64,000 nucleotides of DNA. Source: Defluviicoccus sp. (GTDB lineage: Bacteria > Pseudomonadota > Alphaproteobacteria > MPNO01). The DNA lies in the NCBI GenBank assembly GCA_028821395.1, contig JAPPGP010000192.1:24608-88607 (forward strand), in the 5' to 3' direction. Position 1 is the stretch's first letter, and each line of letters begins with the position of its first letter. The translations under genes and the position numbers were made by a program. The notes below the pieces were generated by a model. The model was not told the DNA's origin, made no database searches, and saw nothing but the letters and a program-made list of their open reading frames with translations. Shown piece by piece: positions 54,869 through 63,155 of the stretch.

Positions 54869-55237
54869 ATGACGAGGCTCTTGTCGATCGCGGTCCTGGC
54901 CCTGGGGCTCATGGCTCCCGCGGCCGGGGCCCTTGCCCATCACGGCTGGTCGTGGACCACCGGCGGCAACATCGATCTGACCGGCATGATCAAGACCGTC
55001 CGCCTGGGCAATCCCCACGGCATCCTGAAAGTCGACGTGGAGGGCGAGGAGTGGACGGCCGAGGTCGGTCAGCCCTGGCGCAACCGGCGCGCCGGCCTCA
55101 AGAAGGGCGATCTGGCGGAAGGGGTCGAGATCCGGGTGATCGGCGAGCCGGCTGCCGATATGTCGGAGAAACGGGTCAAGGTGGAACGGCTGTTCCTCGG
55201 CAAGCGGGAGTACGTGCTTTACCCGGAGCGCGACTGA
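54869..55237 (+). CDS. DUF6152 family exported protein
   Basis: 122-residue protein with a signal peptide (MTRLLSIAVLALGLMAPAAGALA) followed directly by HHGW, then GMIKTVRLGNPHGILKVDVEGEEWTAEV and PWRNRRAGL, conserved features of the DUF6152 family. The mature part looks like a small beta fold. Function unknown; copper or heme-linked roles have been guessed for relatives through the HH and NPH motifs, but I see no proof. The ATG at 54869 has a GGAGG site. The DUF6644 gene follows after 4 bp. Confidence 0.82.
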   Translation: MTRLLSIAVLALGLMAPAAGALAHHGWSWTTGGNIDLTGMIKTVRLGNPHGILKVDVEGEEWTAEVGQPWRNRRAGLKKGDLAEGVEIRVIGEPAADMSEKRVKVERLFLGKREYVLYPERD

Positions 55238-55241
55238 GTCC

Positions 55242-55712
55242 TTGGAGTCCCTGTTCGCAGCGCTGGAGGGGACGGCGCTGGCCGAGGCCCTGCGGGGCTC
55301 CCGCTGGCTCTATGCCGGCGTCAACGCCGCGCACATCCTCGCCATCGCCTTGCTGATCGGCTCCGTCGTCCCGCTCAACCTGCGGCTTCTCGGCGTGTGG
55401 CGCGGCATTTCCCGCGAAGCGGTGGTGCGGGTGCTCGCGCCGGTAGCGGCGAGCGGGCTCGCGCTTGCCCTGCTCACGGGACCGCTACTGTTCTCGGTGC
55501 GGGCGCGGGAATATGGCGGCGTCGGGTTCCTGCAGCTCAAGCTGGTCCTGATCGCCGTGGGCGTGCTGTCCGCGCTCGCTTTGTGCCGGCGCCACGGGTT
55601 CCTGCTCAAGGACGCCCCGCGCGCGCGGCTCGCCGTTCACGCCGTGCTGTCCACGGTCTGCTGGCTGGGCGCGCTGGTCTGCGGGCGATTGATCGCGTTC
55701 GCGGGGGATTGA
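55242..55712 (+). CDS. DUF6644-like four-segment membrane protein
   Basis: 156-residue inner-membrane protein with four hydrophobic segments (about 25-50, 65-85, 95-115, 130-150) and a conserved N-terminal WLYAGVNAAHILAIALLIGSVVPLNLRLLG containing one membrane-embedded His, as in the DUF6644/DUF2214 group. The likely start is the TTG at 55242, 4 bp after the DUF6152 stop, because no ATG or GTG fits the family N-terminus. Role unknown; probably a partner of the exported DUF6152 protein. Confidence 0.75.
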   Translation: MESLFAALEGTALAEALRGSRWLYAGVNAAHILAIALLIGSVVPLNLRLLGVWRGISREAVVRVLAPVAASGLALALLTGPLLFSVRAREYGGVGFLQLKLVLIAVGVLSALALCRRHGFLLKDAPRARLAVHAVLSTVCWLGALVCGRLIAFAGD

Positions 55713-55747
55713 GGCCGAGGTCGTTGAACCTGAAAGGAGAGCCTGCC

Positions 55748-56512
55748 ATGGCAGTTATCGTTCCGACCGACAAGTCCGTGGAAACGCTTGCGGGAATTCA
55801 CCTTTACCACGGCGATATCTCGAACTGCTCGATGCGGGTCCGCATGGCGCTGATCGAGAAAGGCTTGCCCTGGACCAGCCATCACCTCGACCTGAAGCTG
55901 AAGGAAAACATTTCGGACGACTACTTCGGCATCAACCCGAACGGGCTGGTGCCGACCCTGATCGACAACGGCGTCGTCCACATCGAGTCCAACGACATCA
56001 TCGACCATCTTGACCGAGCCTACCCCGAACCCTCGCTGCGCGCGGCGGGCGATGAGGACGAGATGCTCGAATGGCTCCGTCTCGCCGCGTCCATCCATGT
56101 GCCGGCGATCAAGCCCTATGTCTACGCGACCAAGATGCAGAAGAAGTTGAAGAAGACCGCCGCGGAACAGGAAAAATACGACGAGCTTCAGAAGAACGAG
56201 GAGCTGAAGGCGTTTCACGCCAAGCACGCCGGCGGCAGCGCGTTCGGCGACAAGGATATCGCCACGGCGCGGGAGACGCTCGAAGCGTGTTTCGCCAAGC
56301 TCGAAAACGCGCTGGAGGGCCGCGAATGGATGATGGGCGACCGCTACACCCTGGCCGATATTTCCTGGATTCCGGTGCACTTCGTGCTGGTCGGCTGCGG
56401 CTATCCGTTCCAGAGCTACCCGAACATCTCGCGCTGGGCGGCGGCTCATGGGGACAGGGAGAGCTACAGGGACGGCATCTTGAAATGGTGCCCGGATTTC
56501 TCGAGGGTCTGA
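55748..56512 (+). CDS. Glutathione S-transferase family protein
   Basis: 254-residue soluble GST-like protein. The thioredoxin-like domain (about 15-95) has LYHGDISNCSMRVRMALIEKGLPW, the cis-Pro segment PNGLVPTLI and ESNDIIDHLD for glutathione gamma-Glu binding. The helical domain follows, with WMMGDRYTLADISWIPVHFVL (N-capping motif). It has an AGGAGAG ribosome site 36 bp after the DUF6644-like gene and may be cotranscribed. A dehalogenase, isomerase or detoxifying role cannot be chosen. Confidence 0.88.
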   Translation: MAVIVPTDKSVETLAGIHLYHGDISNCSMRVRMALIEKGLPWTSHHLDLKLKENISDDYFGINPNGLVPTLIDNGVVHIESNDIIDHLDRAYPEPSLRAAGDEDEMLEWLRLAASIHVPAIKPYVYATKMQKKLKKTAAEQEKYDELQKNEELKAFHAKHAGGSAFGDKDIATARETLEACFAKLENALEGREWMMGDRYTLADISWIPVHFVLVGCGYPFQSYPNISRWAAAHGDRESYRDGILKWCPDFSRV

Positions 56513-56527
56513 GCCGCCGCCGGGCGT

Positions 56528-57466
56528 TCAGGCGGCGCGGAGATAGCGATAGGCGTTGCGCACGTTGAACCGGATCCACTCCCTGTAGCGGGGGATGCCG
56601 GCGAACCCGGGCAGCTCGACCTCGCGGACCGCCGCCTCCTCGGACGCGCCGCCTGCGATCGCGCCCGCCACCGCCTCGCGCAATGCCGCGAGCAGGTCCC
56701 GAAACCAGGCGACCTCCCGCAACGTCACCGGCACGCCGTGCCCCGGGACGACGATTTCGAGATCGAGCGTGAGCACATGCTCCAGCGCCGCGATCCAGCC
56801 ATCGAGATCGGAATCGCCGAGCCACGGGAAGCGACCGTAGAACAGCAGGTCTCCCAGGAACGCCACCTTGCGCCGTTCGAGCCAAACGATCAGATCGCCG
56901 TCGCAGTGGGCCGGACCGCGATAATCGAGCCGCAGCCTGTCGCCGGGCAGGTGAAAGGCGAAGCTGTCGGCGAAAGTCTCGGTCGGCGGCTTGACCACCA
57001 TCCTGTCGTACTCCGCCGGTGCGAAGCGTTGCTCGAACCAGGTCCAGCCGGGATCGCCGTCCGGGATCAGCTCGGGCGTGTTGGGCCCGTAGAACATGCG
57101 GATCTTGGTCATCAGCTCGGTGACGACCCACTGTCCGCCGTCGTCCGGCCCGAGATGGGCGCGCAGCTTCTCCAGCGTCTTTTCGTGGGCAAGGATCGGC
57201 GCCTCGTCCGCGAACACGACGTTTCCGGCGACATGATCGAGGTGATAGTGCGTGTCGATGAGCGCGCGGACCGGCTTGTCGACCGCCTCGCCCAACGCGT
57301 CGCGGAACCGGCGCGCCAGACCTGCGTGCTGCTGGGCGTCGATCACGAGCAGGCCGTCGGGCGTGTCAATTGCGCCGGCGTTCGAATCGCCGCGCGCGCC
57401 GATCCACGCATAGACGCCCTCGGCCAAAGGGCGCAGATGCGCTGCGGTTACGATATCGGTAGGCAT
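56528..57466 (-). CDS. MBL-fold metallo-hydrolase
   Basis: 312-residue metallo-beta-lactamase-fold hydrolase with the metal motif H73-Y-H75-L-D77-H78 (THYHLDH), further ligands in PAHCDGD and FLGDLLF, and a third-shell His in VPGHGVP. This is a full binuclear zinc/iron site. It resembles the SoxH/quinoprotein-relay or generic hydrolase groups. It is convergent with the GST gene (15 bp apart) and 44 bp downstream of the enolase-superfamily gene, so it is probably in that unit. Confidence 0.88.
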   Translation of the reverse strand: MPTDIVTAAHLRPLAEGVYAWIGARGDSNAGAIDTPDGLLVIDAQQHAGLARRFRDALGEAVDKPVRALIDTHYHLDHVAGNVVFADEAPILAHEKTLEKLRAHLGPDDGGQWVVTELMTKIRMFYGPNTPELIPDGDPGWTWFEQRFAPAEYDRMVVKPPTETFADSFAFHLPGDRLRLDYRGPAHCDGDLIVWLERRKVAFLGDLLFYGRFPWLGDSDLDGWIAALEHVLTLDLEIVVPGHGVPVTLREVAWFRDLLAALREAVAGAIAGGASEEAAVREVELPGFAGIPRYREWIRFNVRNAYRYLRAA

Positions 57467-57510
57467 CGCGTCACTTGCCGTCGCCGTTCATGTATCGACC
57501 GACGTGCCCA

Positions 57511-58632
57511 TCACGCGATCGCCATTTGCTCAAGCTCGTCGCTGTCGTGCCTCACGCCAAGCCCGGGCACGCCATCGAGGAAGATCGACCCGTCGGCAAA
57601 GGACAACTGCGGTGCGATGTCGTGCGCAAGCTTGAGGAACCCGTTCATCTCGCCCGGCGGCTTCCAGGTCGGCAGCGAAGCGGCCAAATGCGCCTCGGCG
57701 GCGTTCTGCACGCTGCCGGCAATGCCGTGCCCGACGACCACCGGCACGCCGGCCGCCTCGCACAGGACAGCCATCTTGCGGGCGAACAGCAGGCCGCAGC
57801 TCTTGACGATCTTGATCTTGACGATGTCGCAGGCGCGCATTGCGATCGCGCGGCGGGCATCCTGGAGGGTCCATATGGATTCGTCTCCGACGATCGGCGT
57901 GTCGACCGCGGCGGTAATGTGCGCCATTGTCTCGAAGTCCTCGCCGGCAACCGGCTGCTCGATCGAATCGAGCCCGAACGCCTCGAGTCTTCGAATGTAG
58001 GAGATCGCCTTGTCCGGACGGCGGTGTAGCTCGCTCATCGCCTGATTGAAATCGACCGAGATCGGCAGGTCTTCGCCGAGCCGTTTTCGCAGCGCCTCAA
58101 GGTTGGCGACGTCGTCCACGAGATCCTTGCCGACGCGTATCTTCAGCGCCTTGTACCCCTGTCCGACCGCTTCCACCGCAAGTTCGACGAGCTCGTCGGT
58201 AGGGAACAGGCCGATCGAAGCAAGCAACGGCAGCTCGGTGCATATCGGGCCGCCCAGCAACGAGTAGACCGGCACGCCCAGCGACAGCCCCATCGCATCG
58301 TGCAACGCGATATCGACGGCCGTCTTGGCCGTCGGATTGCCATGCATCGCCCTGTGCATCCGAATATGGGCGAGCTCGACGGCAAATGGGTCGAGGCCCA
58401 GGAGCTCGGGCGCAAGAACTTCGTTGACCGCGTGAACCGCACCTTCAAGGGTCTCGCCGTAGGGCGAATAGGCGGGTGCGGTGATCGTCGCCTGGCCGAT
58501 GCCGACATGCCCATCGTCGGTGCCCACCTCGACCACGATCGCGCGAAGCTTCCGATAGCTCGCCACGGCGAGGTTGTAGGCAAGCCGCTGTGGCAGCTCC
58601 ACGCCGTAAGCCTTCACCCGGTCGATCGCCAT
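57511..58632 (-). CDS. Mandelate racemase/muconate lactonizing enzyme family protein
   Basis: 373-residue enolase-superfamily enzyme. N-terminal capping domain (residues 1-130), then the barrel with K164-x-R166 (ALKIRVG), metal ligands Asp194 (SVDFN), Glu225 (SIEQP) and Asp250/Glu251 (VGDES), and Lys272/274 (VKIKIVKSCG) on the opposite side. The second-strand pair is Lys-x-Arg rather than the more common Lys-x-Lys, so the general base differs from classic MLE or racemase members. It should abstract an alpha-proton from a carboxylate. The ATG at 58632 has a GGGGAGAGGGG site. Confidence 0.88.
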   Translation of the reverse strand: MAIDRVKAYGVELPQRLAYNLAVASYRKLRAIVVEVGTDDGHVGIGQATITAPAYSPYGETLEGAVHAVNEVLAPELLGLDPFAVELAHIRMHRAMHGNPTAKTAVDIALHDAMGLSLGVPVYSLLGGPICTELPLLASIGLFPTDELVELAVEAVGQGYKALKIRVGKDLVDDVANLEALRKRLGEDLPISVDFNQAMSELHRRPDKAISYIRRLEAFGLDSIEQPVAGEDFETMAHITAAVDTPIVGDESIWTLQDARRAIAMRACDIVKIKIVKSCGLLFARKMAVLCEAAGVPVVVGHGIAGSVQNAAEAHLAASLPTWKPPGEMNGFLKLAHDIAPQLSFADGSIFLDGVPGLGVRHDSDELEQMAIA

Positions 58633-58750
58633 ACCCCTCTCCCCGGCGGCGCGGCGTAACATCGCAGACATTGTTCGCCGTAGCCAGACCTCCCGATGCG
58701 CGGCCCGGGGGCAGGTCTTCGCATGCAATTCCCGCGCGACCCTTCGCCGC

Positions 58751-60967
58751 TCAGCGCCCTCGGAACCTTCGCAACACGTTGTCGAGCATGCGCGAGACGT
58801 TGTTGCGGAAGTCGTTGTGGGGGAGGCTTCCGCAGAAGGTGATCGAGCCGACCGAGAACACGGCGCCGCCGTTGGGCGTCTCGAAGAACACCATCTCCGA
58901 GCGGATGAGGTCCTCGGCGGGCAGGCCGGGACGGTTGACGTAGTGGTTCAGCATCTCCTCCGGCACCAGCATGAAGGTGTCGTCCTGCGGCTCCGAGCGG
59001 GCGAGCACCAGGGCGTGGGCCGGCGATCCGAGGCTCGGGTCCAGCCAGTCGAGCTCGAACCCGGCCGCCCCGCCGCCGCTCAGGCCGAAGTCGCCCAAAA
59101 GCTCGTCTTGCTCGATCCCCTCGAAGATCCAGGCGGCGCGGGGGTCGCGCGAGGCGGGCAGAAGCCGATAGGCGGTGCCGTGAAAGTCGCCCTGGGCGAT
59201 GAATCCCACCCCGACGAGGCGCTGCGGCGCGCGGCCGCTGTTTCTCCACAGGCCGCCATAGCCGCCGTCGAAGGCGTTGTAGTACTCCCCCGGCTCGGCC
59301 GCCCAGGCGCGGATCCCGGTCTCGCCGCGGCGGATCTCGACCGCGCCGGGCAGCTCCGGATTGACGGCGACGCGCCAGTAGAAGCCGTTGCCGCCGAGAT
59401 ACATCAGCCGTCCGCCTCGCCCGGTGTAGTCGGCGAGGGCGTCGAGCGAGCCCGGGGTGTGGTATTCCGGGTGGGAGCCCGTCATCAGCACCTTGTAGTC
59501 CGCGATCGCGCCGACGCCGTCCGTCTCGAGATCTTCGTCGGTTATGACGTCGAAATCGTGGCCGAGCGCCTCCAGCCAGGCGAGAAGATGGGTGTCGGCA
59601 GGAAAGTGGCGCAGGCAGGAGCCGCCCTTGGGATCCGCATAGGCGCAATACCCGGAGCGCTGGTTGAGGATCGGGCGAAGCCGCGACGAATAGGCGACCC
59701 CGCTGCCGTCGCTATGGCGGTTGTAGGTAGAGATCCCGTACTCGGGATGCTCGTCCGGCGTCCACGGACGCGCGCCCCAGCGCGCGGCCTGCTCGCGATA
59801 GGCGTCGTCGACATTGCCGCGGGCGAAGTTGGCGTAGACGGTGTAGGTGAAGACGGGGATGAGCACGCAGGCGCTCGACTGCGCCCGGCCCGGCTGGGCG
59901 CGCACGAAGAAGGGGATCATGTCCTCTTCGCCGCCGGCGCCGAGGCGCACCGCGTAGGCGCCGCTCCTGAAGTCGTCGGGCACCTCGAAGCTGAAATCGG
60001 TCTCCCAGCCGCAGTCGTAGAGGTCGTCGTCGTGAAAGTGGATGGCGCCGTACTGCTTGGGCGCGTGGCGCCAGCACATCTCCTCGCCGGTCCAGCGCCA
60101 GCCGGTCATCGCGCGCGCCGGCAGGTTGACGGTCTCGCCGTGCATCGCGTGGGGACCGGCGTCCAGGATGCGCGCCGACGACATCTCGCGCGAGAAGTCC
60201 CACGCGGCGACCAGGTGATCGCCGGATCGCGCGGGGTCTTCCCCCGCGGCGCGGAATGCCGCCTCCGGGTCGAGGGCGGTCGCGACGATCCCCGGCGTTT
60301 CGAGTTTGCCGTTATAGTGGTCGCAAGGAGGCGCGCCGGCCCGCGCCGCGAACACCAGATCGCCGCTCCCGGTGCATCCCCCCTCGAATGCCGCCGAGAC
60401 GGCGGCGGTGCCCGAGTCGTCCACGGTCATCGCGGGCGCGAGCGCAAGCTGGCCGACGCGGACCTCGCCCGCGCCCGCGTCGTAGCTGAGGAAGACCCGG
60501 TACCAGGCGCGGGCGCGCAGCGCCTTGCCCGTGCTGACCGAGACTGTCCGGCTGCCGTCGCTCAGCGTGGCGGCAAGCGAGCCGGTCTCGTCGATCTCCA
60601 GCGTGAACCCGGCGCCGGTGTCGTCGTCGACGCGCGACACCAGACCCTGCCGGCGGGACAGACGAGGCAGGGTAGGCCAGATCGTGGCGGTCACCGTGAA
60701 GCTCTCCAGCGCATCGAGGGGGGCGGTGGCGGCGACGCGTGCCCAGGAGCCGTTGTGGATCGGCTGAACCCGGGAGGGGTAGCGGCCGGCAAAGGCGGCC
60801 TCGACGGGCTGTTCGCGGATGCCGGGACCGGCCGGGTTGGGGTCGCCGCAGATGACGCGCACCAGGCGCGCTTCGTAATCCTCCGGCACGGTCGAGGACA
60901 CCTTGAACGCGATGGATTGGCCGGGCGCTACCGAATAGCGGTCGGCATAGCCGGTGATCGGAAGCAT
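58751..60967 (-). CDS. N,N-dimethylformamidase large (beta) subunit-like protein
   Basis: 738-residue protein collinear with the large subunit of bacterial dimethylformamidase. N-terminal ITGYADRYSVAPGQSIAFKVSS beta domain; a lectin-like jelly-roll insert (about 130-300); and a C-terminal catalytic region with IPVFTYTVYANFARGN, ISTYNRHSDGSGVAYSSRLRP, TGSHPEYHTPGSLDALADYTGRGGRLMYLGGNGFYWR. In the characterised enzyme two Tyr and one Glu bind mononuclear iron; matching Tyr and Glu candidates are seen in these blocks. It hydrolyses small amides. The short alpha subunit is not nearby. The ATG at 60967 follows a GGAG site; the frame upstream is a shadow. Confidence 0.88.
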   Translation of the reverse strand: MLPITGYADRYSVAPGQSIAFKVSSTVPEDYEARLVRVICGDPNPAGPGIREQPVEAAFAGRYPSRVQPIHNGSWARVAATAPLDALESFTVTATIWPTLPRLSRRQGLVSRVDDDTGAGFTLEIDETGSLAATLSDGSRTVSVSTGKALRARAWYRVFLSYDAGAGEVRVGQLALAPAMTVDDSGTAAVSAAFEGGCTGSGDLVFAARAGAPPCDHYNGKLETPGIVATALDPEAAFRAAGEDPARSGDHLVAAWDFSREMSSARILDAGPHAMHGETVNLPARAMTGWRWTGEEMCWRHAPKQYGAIHFHDDDLYDCGWETDFSFEVPDDFRSGAYAVRLGAGGEEDMIPFFVRAQPGRAQSSACVLIPVFTYTVYANFARGNVDDAYREQAARWGARPWTPDEHPEYGISTYNRHSDGSGVAYSSRLRPILNQRSGYCAYADPKGGSCLRHFPADTHLLAWLEALGHDFDVITDEDLETDGVGAIADYKVLMTGSHPEYHTPGSLDALADYTGRGGRLMYLGGNGFYWRVAVNPELPGAVEIRRGETGIRAWAAEPGEYYNAFDGGYGGLWRNSGRAPQRLVGVGFIAQGDFHGTAYRLLPASRDPRAAWIFEGIEQDELLGDFGLSGGGAAGFELDWLDPSLGSPAHALVLARSEPQDDTFMLVPEEMLNHYVNRPGLPAEDLIRSEMVFFETPNGGAVFSVGSITFCGSLPHNDFRNNVSRMLDNVLRRFRGR

Positions 60968-61126
60968 CTCGTGTCTCCAGCGTGCCGGGCGGATGCACCG
61001 ACGGGGAAAGCGCTTGCGGCGGACGGAAAAGCGTATTGAAACCCCGGCGCGACCGCAAATCGCATGAGGGCATCGGGTGTCCCGGTTCGGAAATTCACGC
61101 TTATCCGCACGGCGCCCCCGCCACGT

Positions 61127-61159
61127 CATGGATGCCCGGACTCGATTCAGGCATCCATG
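61127..61159. repeat. REP-like extragenic palindrome, copy 2
   Basis: Perfect 10-bp arms CATGGATGCC and GGCATCCATG around CGGACTCGATTCA. It shares TGGATGCCCGGA with the copy at 24372-24402. It lies in the divergent space between the DMFase-like gene and the aminotransferase gene. Confidence 0.65.
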
Positions 61160-61224
61160 GGCGTCGCCGCGGCTATCATCGAGACCCGCGGGACGCCGGC
61201 GCGAGACTCCCGGAGGAGGGGACA

Positions 61225-62124
61225 ATGACCGAGGGATGCGTGTTCATCGGCGGCGAGTACGTCTTGCCCGAGGACGCCAGAATGTCGATCTTCGATGCCG
61301 GCTTCGTCTGGGGCGACACGGTATACGACGTGACCTCCAGCTGGGCCGGCTGGTTCTTCATGCTCGACGAGCATCTCGAGCGCTTCGCCCGGTCCTGCGC
61401 CGGGTTCCGGCTGGAGAATCCCTACGGCGCCGACGACATGCGCCGTATCCTGGCCGAATGCGTGTCCCGATCGGGGCACGAAAACTGCTACGTCAAGCTC
61501 CAGCTCACCCGCGGCGTCATCCAGGGCGGGGCCCGCGATCCCCGCCTCGGCGCGCCCGAGTTCGTCGCCTACGCCACGCCCTATGTCTGGATCTGGGGCG
61601 AGGACAAGTGCCGCAACGGCGCCGCGCTCCATGTCAGCGGAGTCGAGCGCGTCTCGTCGAGGGCGATCGACGCCCGCTTCAAGAACTACAACCGGGCCGA
61701 CTTCGTGCAGGCCCGTTTCGAGGCCTACGACCGGGGCTGCGACGATGCGCTGCTGGTGGGCGCCGACGGCGCGCTCACCGAGGGGCCGGGCTACAATGTC
61801 TTCGTGGTCAAGGACGGCGCGGTCGCGACGCCCGATGCCAACGTGCTCGAGGGCATCACGAGGCGGGCGGTGGCCGAGCTCTGCCGCGAGGACGGCATCC
61901 CCTTCTCATGCCGCAGGGTGGCGCCGGAGGAGCTGCGCGCAGCCGACGAGGTGTTCGCGAGCACCACGGCGGGCGGCGTCATGCCGGTGATCCGCATCGG
62001 GGACAGGCCGGTCGGCAACGGCCATGCCGGCATCCTCACCGGCCACCTCCAGTCCCGCTACTGGCGCAGGCGCGAGGACGGCTGGCACGGCACGCGGGTC
62101 GAGGACCTCCTCGATCCTGCATAG
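61225..62124 (+). CDS. Class IV aminotransferase (branched-chain aminotransferase-like)
   Basis: 299-residue PLP-dependent fold-type IV enzyme. The PLP Lys is Lys153 in ARFKNYNR, and the phosphate/cofactor loop is ALTEGPGYNVFVVKDG with Glu186. C-terminal STTAGGVMPVIRIGDRPVG is typical. It transfers amino groups between an amino acid or amine and a keto acid; some members are D-amino-acid or (R)-amine transaminases, and the substrate is not readable here. The ATG has a GGAGGAGGGG site. It is divergent from the DMFase-like gene and convergent with the deacetylase gene (13 bp). Confidence 0.9.
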   Translation: MTEGCVFIGGEYVLPEDARMSIFDAGFVWGDTVYDVTSSWAGWFFMLDEHLERFARSCAGFRLENPYGADDMRRILAECVSRSGHENCYVKLQLTRGVIQGGARDPRLGAPEFVAYATPYVWIWGEDKCRNGAALHVSGVERVSSRAIDARFKNYNRADFVQARFEAYDRGCDDALLVGADGALTEGPGYNVFVVKDGAVATPDANVLEGITRRAVAELCREDGIPFSCRRVAPEELRAADEVFASTTAGGVMPVIRIGDRPVGNGHAGILTGHLQSRYWRRREDGWHGTRVEDLLDPA

Positions 62125-62137
62125 CGCGGTCGCGGGA

Positions 62138-63034
62138 TCAGCCTCCGGGCAGCTTGGCCGGATCGAGCCCGTAGCAATGCTCGGCAATCGCATCTGAATG
62201 CGTGAACCAGACCCGGTCCCTGAGCTCGTGCTCGCGAATATGCTCGAAGGCGCGCCGCAGCGCCGTCGTCCGGAACGGCTGACCGGCGATGAAGCTGTGC
62301 AGCGAGACCGAGAACACCAGCGGCCGGTGGACGCACTGACGGACCATGGCTTCGAATTGATCAACGATCATGTCGGCGAACTCGCGGGCGGTATGCCGGC
62401 GGAAGACGATCTGGCCGATATCGTTGAGCTCGAAGGGGTAGGGCACCGATAGCAGCTTTCCGCTCCGCGTGTTCAGCCAGATCGGCTGATCGTCGCACGG
62501 CCAGTCCAGGCAGTAGCGGTAGCCCGCCTCCTTCAGCAGGTCCGGGGTAACCGCGGTCTCGACCGAGCCGGGCCCGAGCCAGCCCGCGGGCCTTGCCCCC
62601 TCGTTGCGCTCGATGGTATCGGTCGCTTCGGCAATCAGCCGCCGCTCGTCCTCTTCCCACAGCCCGCTCTGCCGCTCGGCGTTGGTGCGGCCGTGACCCA
62701 CGATTGCATCGCCGCGGGCGCGAATGCGATCGAAGATCTCGGGATAGTGGTCGTAGAGCCACGCGTTGACGATGCACGAGGCGGGCAGCGCGAACTCGTC
62801 GAACAGGTCGAACAGGTTCCAGATGCCCACGCGGTTGCCGTAATCCCGCCATGCGTAGTTCCGGTGGGTTTGCGGTCCGGAGCCGGTGACCGGATCGGGG
62901 CCGAGGCCGGCGAGAAAGCCGAAGACCTCGATGTTCATGCCGATATAGAACGCGAGCCGCTTGCCGTCCGGCCAATCGTAGACCGGTCGCGCGGGTATGG
63001 CGGACGGCTCGTATCGTGCGTGACCCGGCAGCAC
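62138..63034 (-). CDS. Polysaccharide deacetylase family protein, PuuE (cofactor-free allantoinase)-like
   Basis: 298-residue NodB-homology TIM-like barrel. YIGMNIEVFGFLAG takes the place of the usual catalytic TFDDG strand; NAWLYDHYPEIFDRIRARGDAIVGHGRTNAERQSG carries the His metal/substrate region, which resembles PuuE-type hydrolases acting on ureides rather than chitin deacetylases. The C-terminal LHSFIAGQPFRTTALR is the family end motif. The start is a GTG at 63034 with an AGGAGGG site. With HyuB and the BMP importer nearby, a cyclic-ureide or amide substrate is attractive (inference). Confidence 0.83.
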   Translation of the reverse strand: MLPGHARYEPSAIPARPVYDWPDGKRLAFYIGMNIEVFGFLAGLGPDPVTGSGPQTHRNYAWRDYGNRVGIWNLFDLFDEFALPASCIVNAWLYDHYPEIFDRIRARGDAIVGHGRTNAERQSGLWEEDERRLIAEATDTIERNEGARPAGWLGPGSVETAVTPDLLKEAGYRYCLDWPCDDQPIWLNTRSGKLLSVPYPFELNDIGQIVFRRHTAREFADMIVDQFEAMVRQCVHRPLVFSVSLHSFIAGQPFRTTALRRAFEHIREHELRDRVWFTHSDAIAEHCYGLDPAKLPGG

Positions 63035-63155
63035 GCGACCCTCCTGACCTGTCCCCGGCGGCTGCTCCCTTTCGAATGTTAGTGCATTGACGATTTCTCC
63101 GCCAAGCCGGCCGCTCGACGGAGCGCGGCGGAGCCGGGCGGCCGGCCTGGCATGG

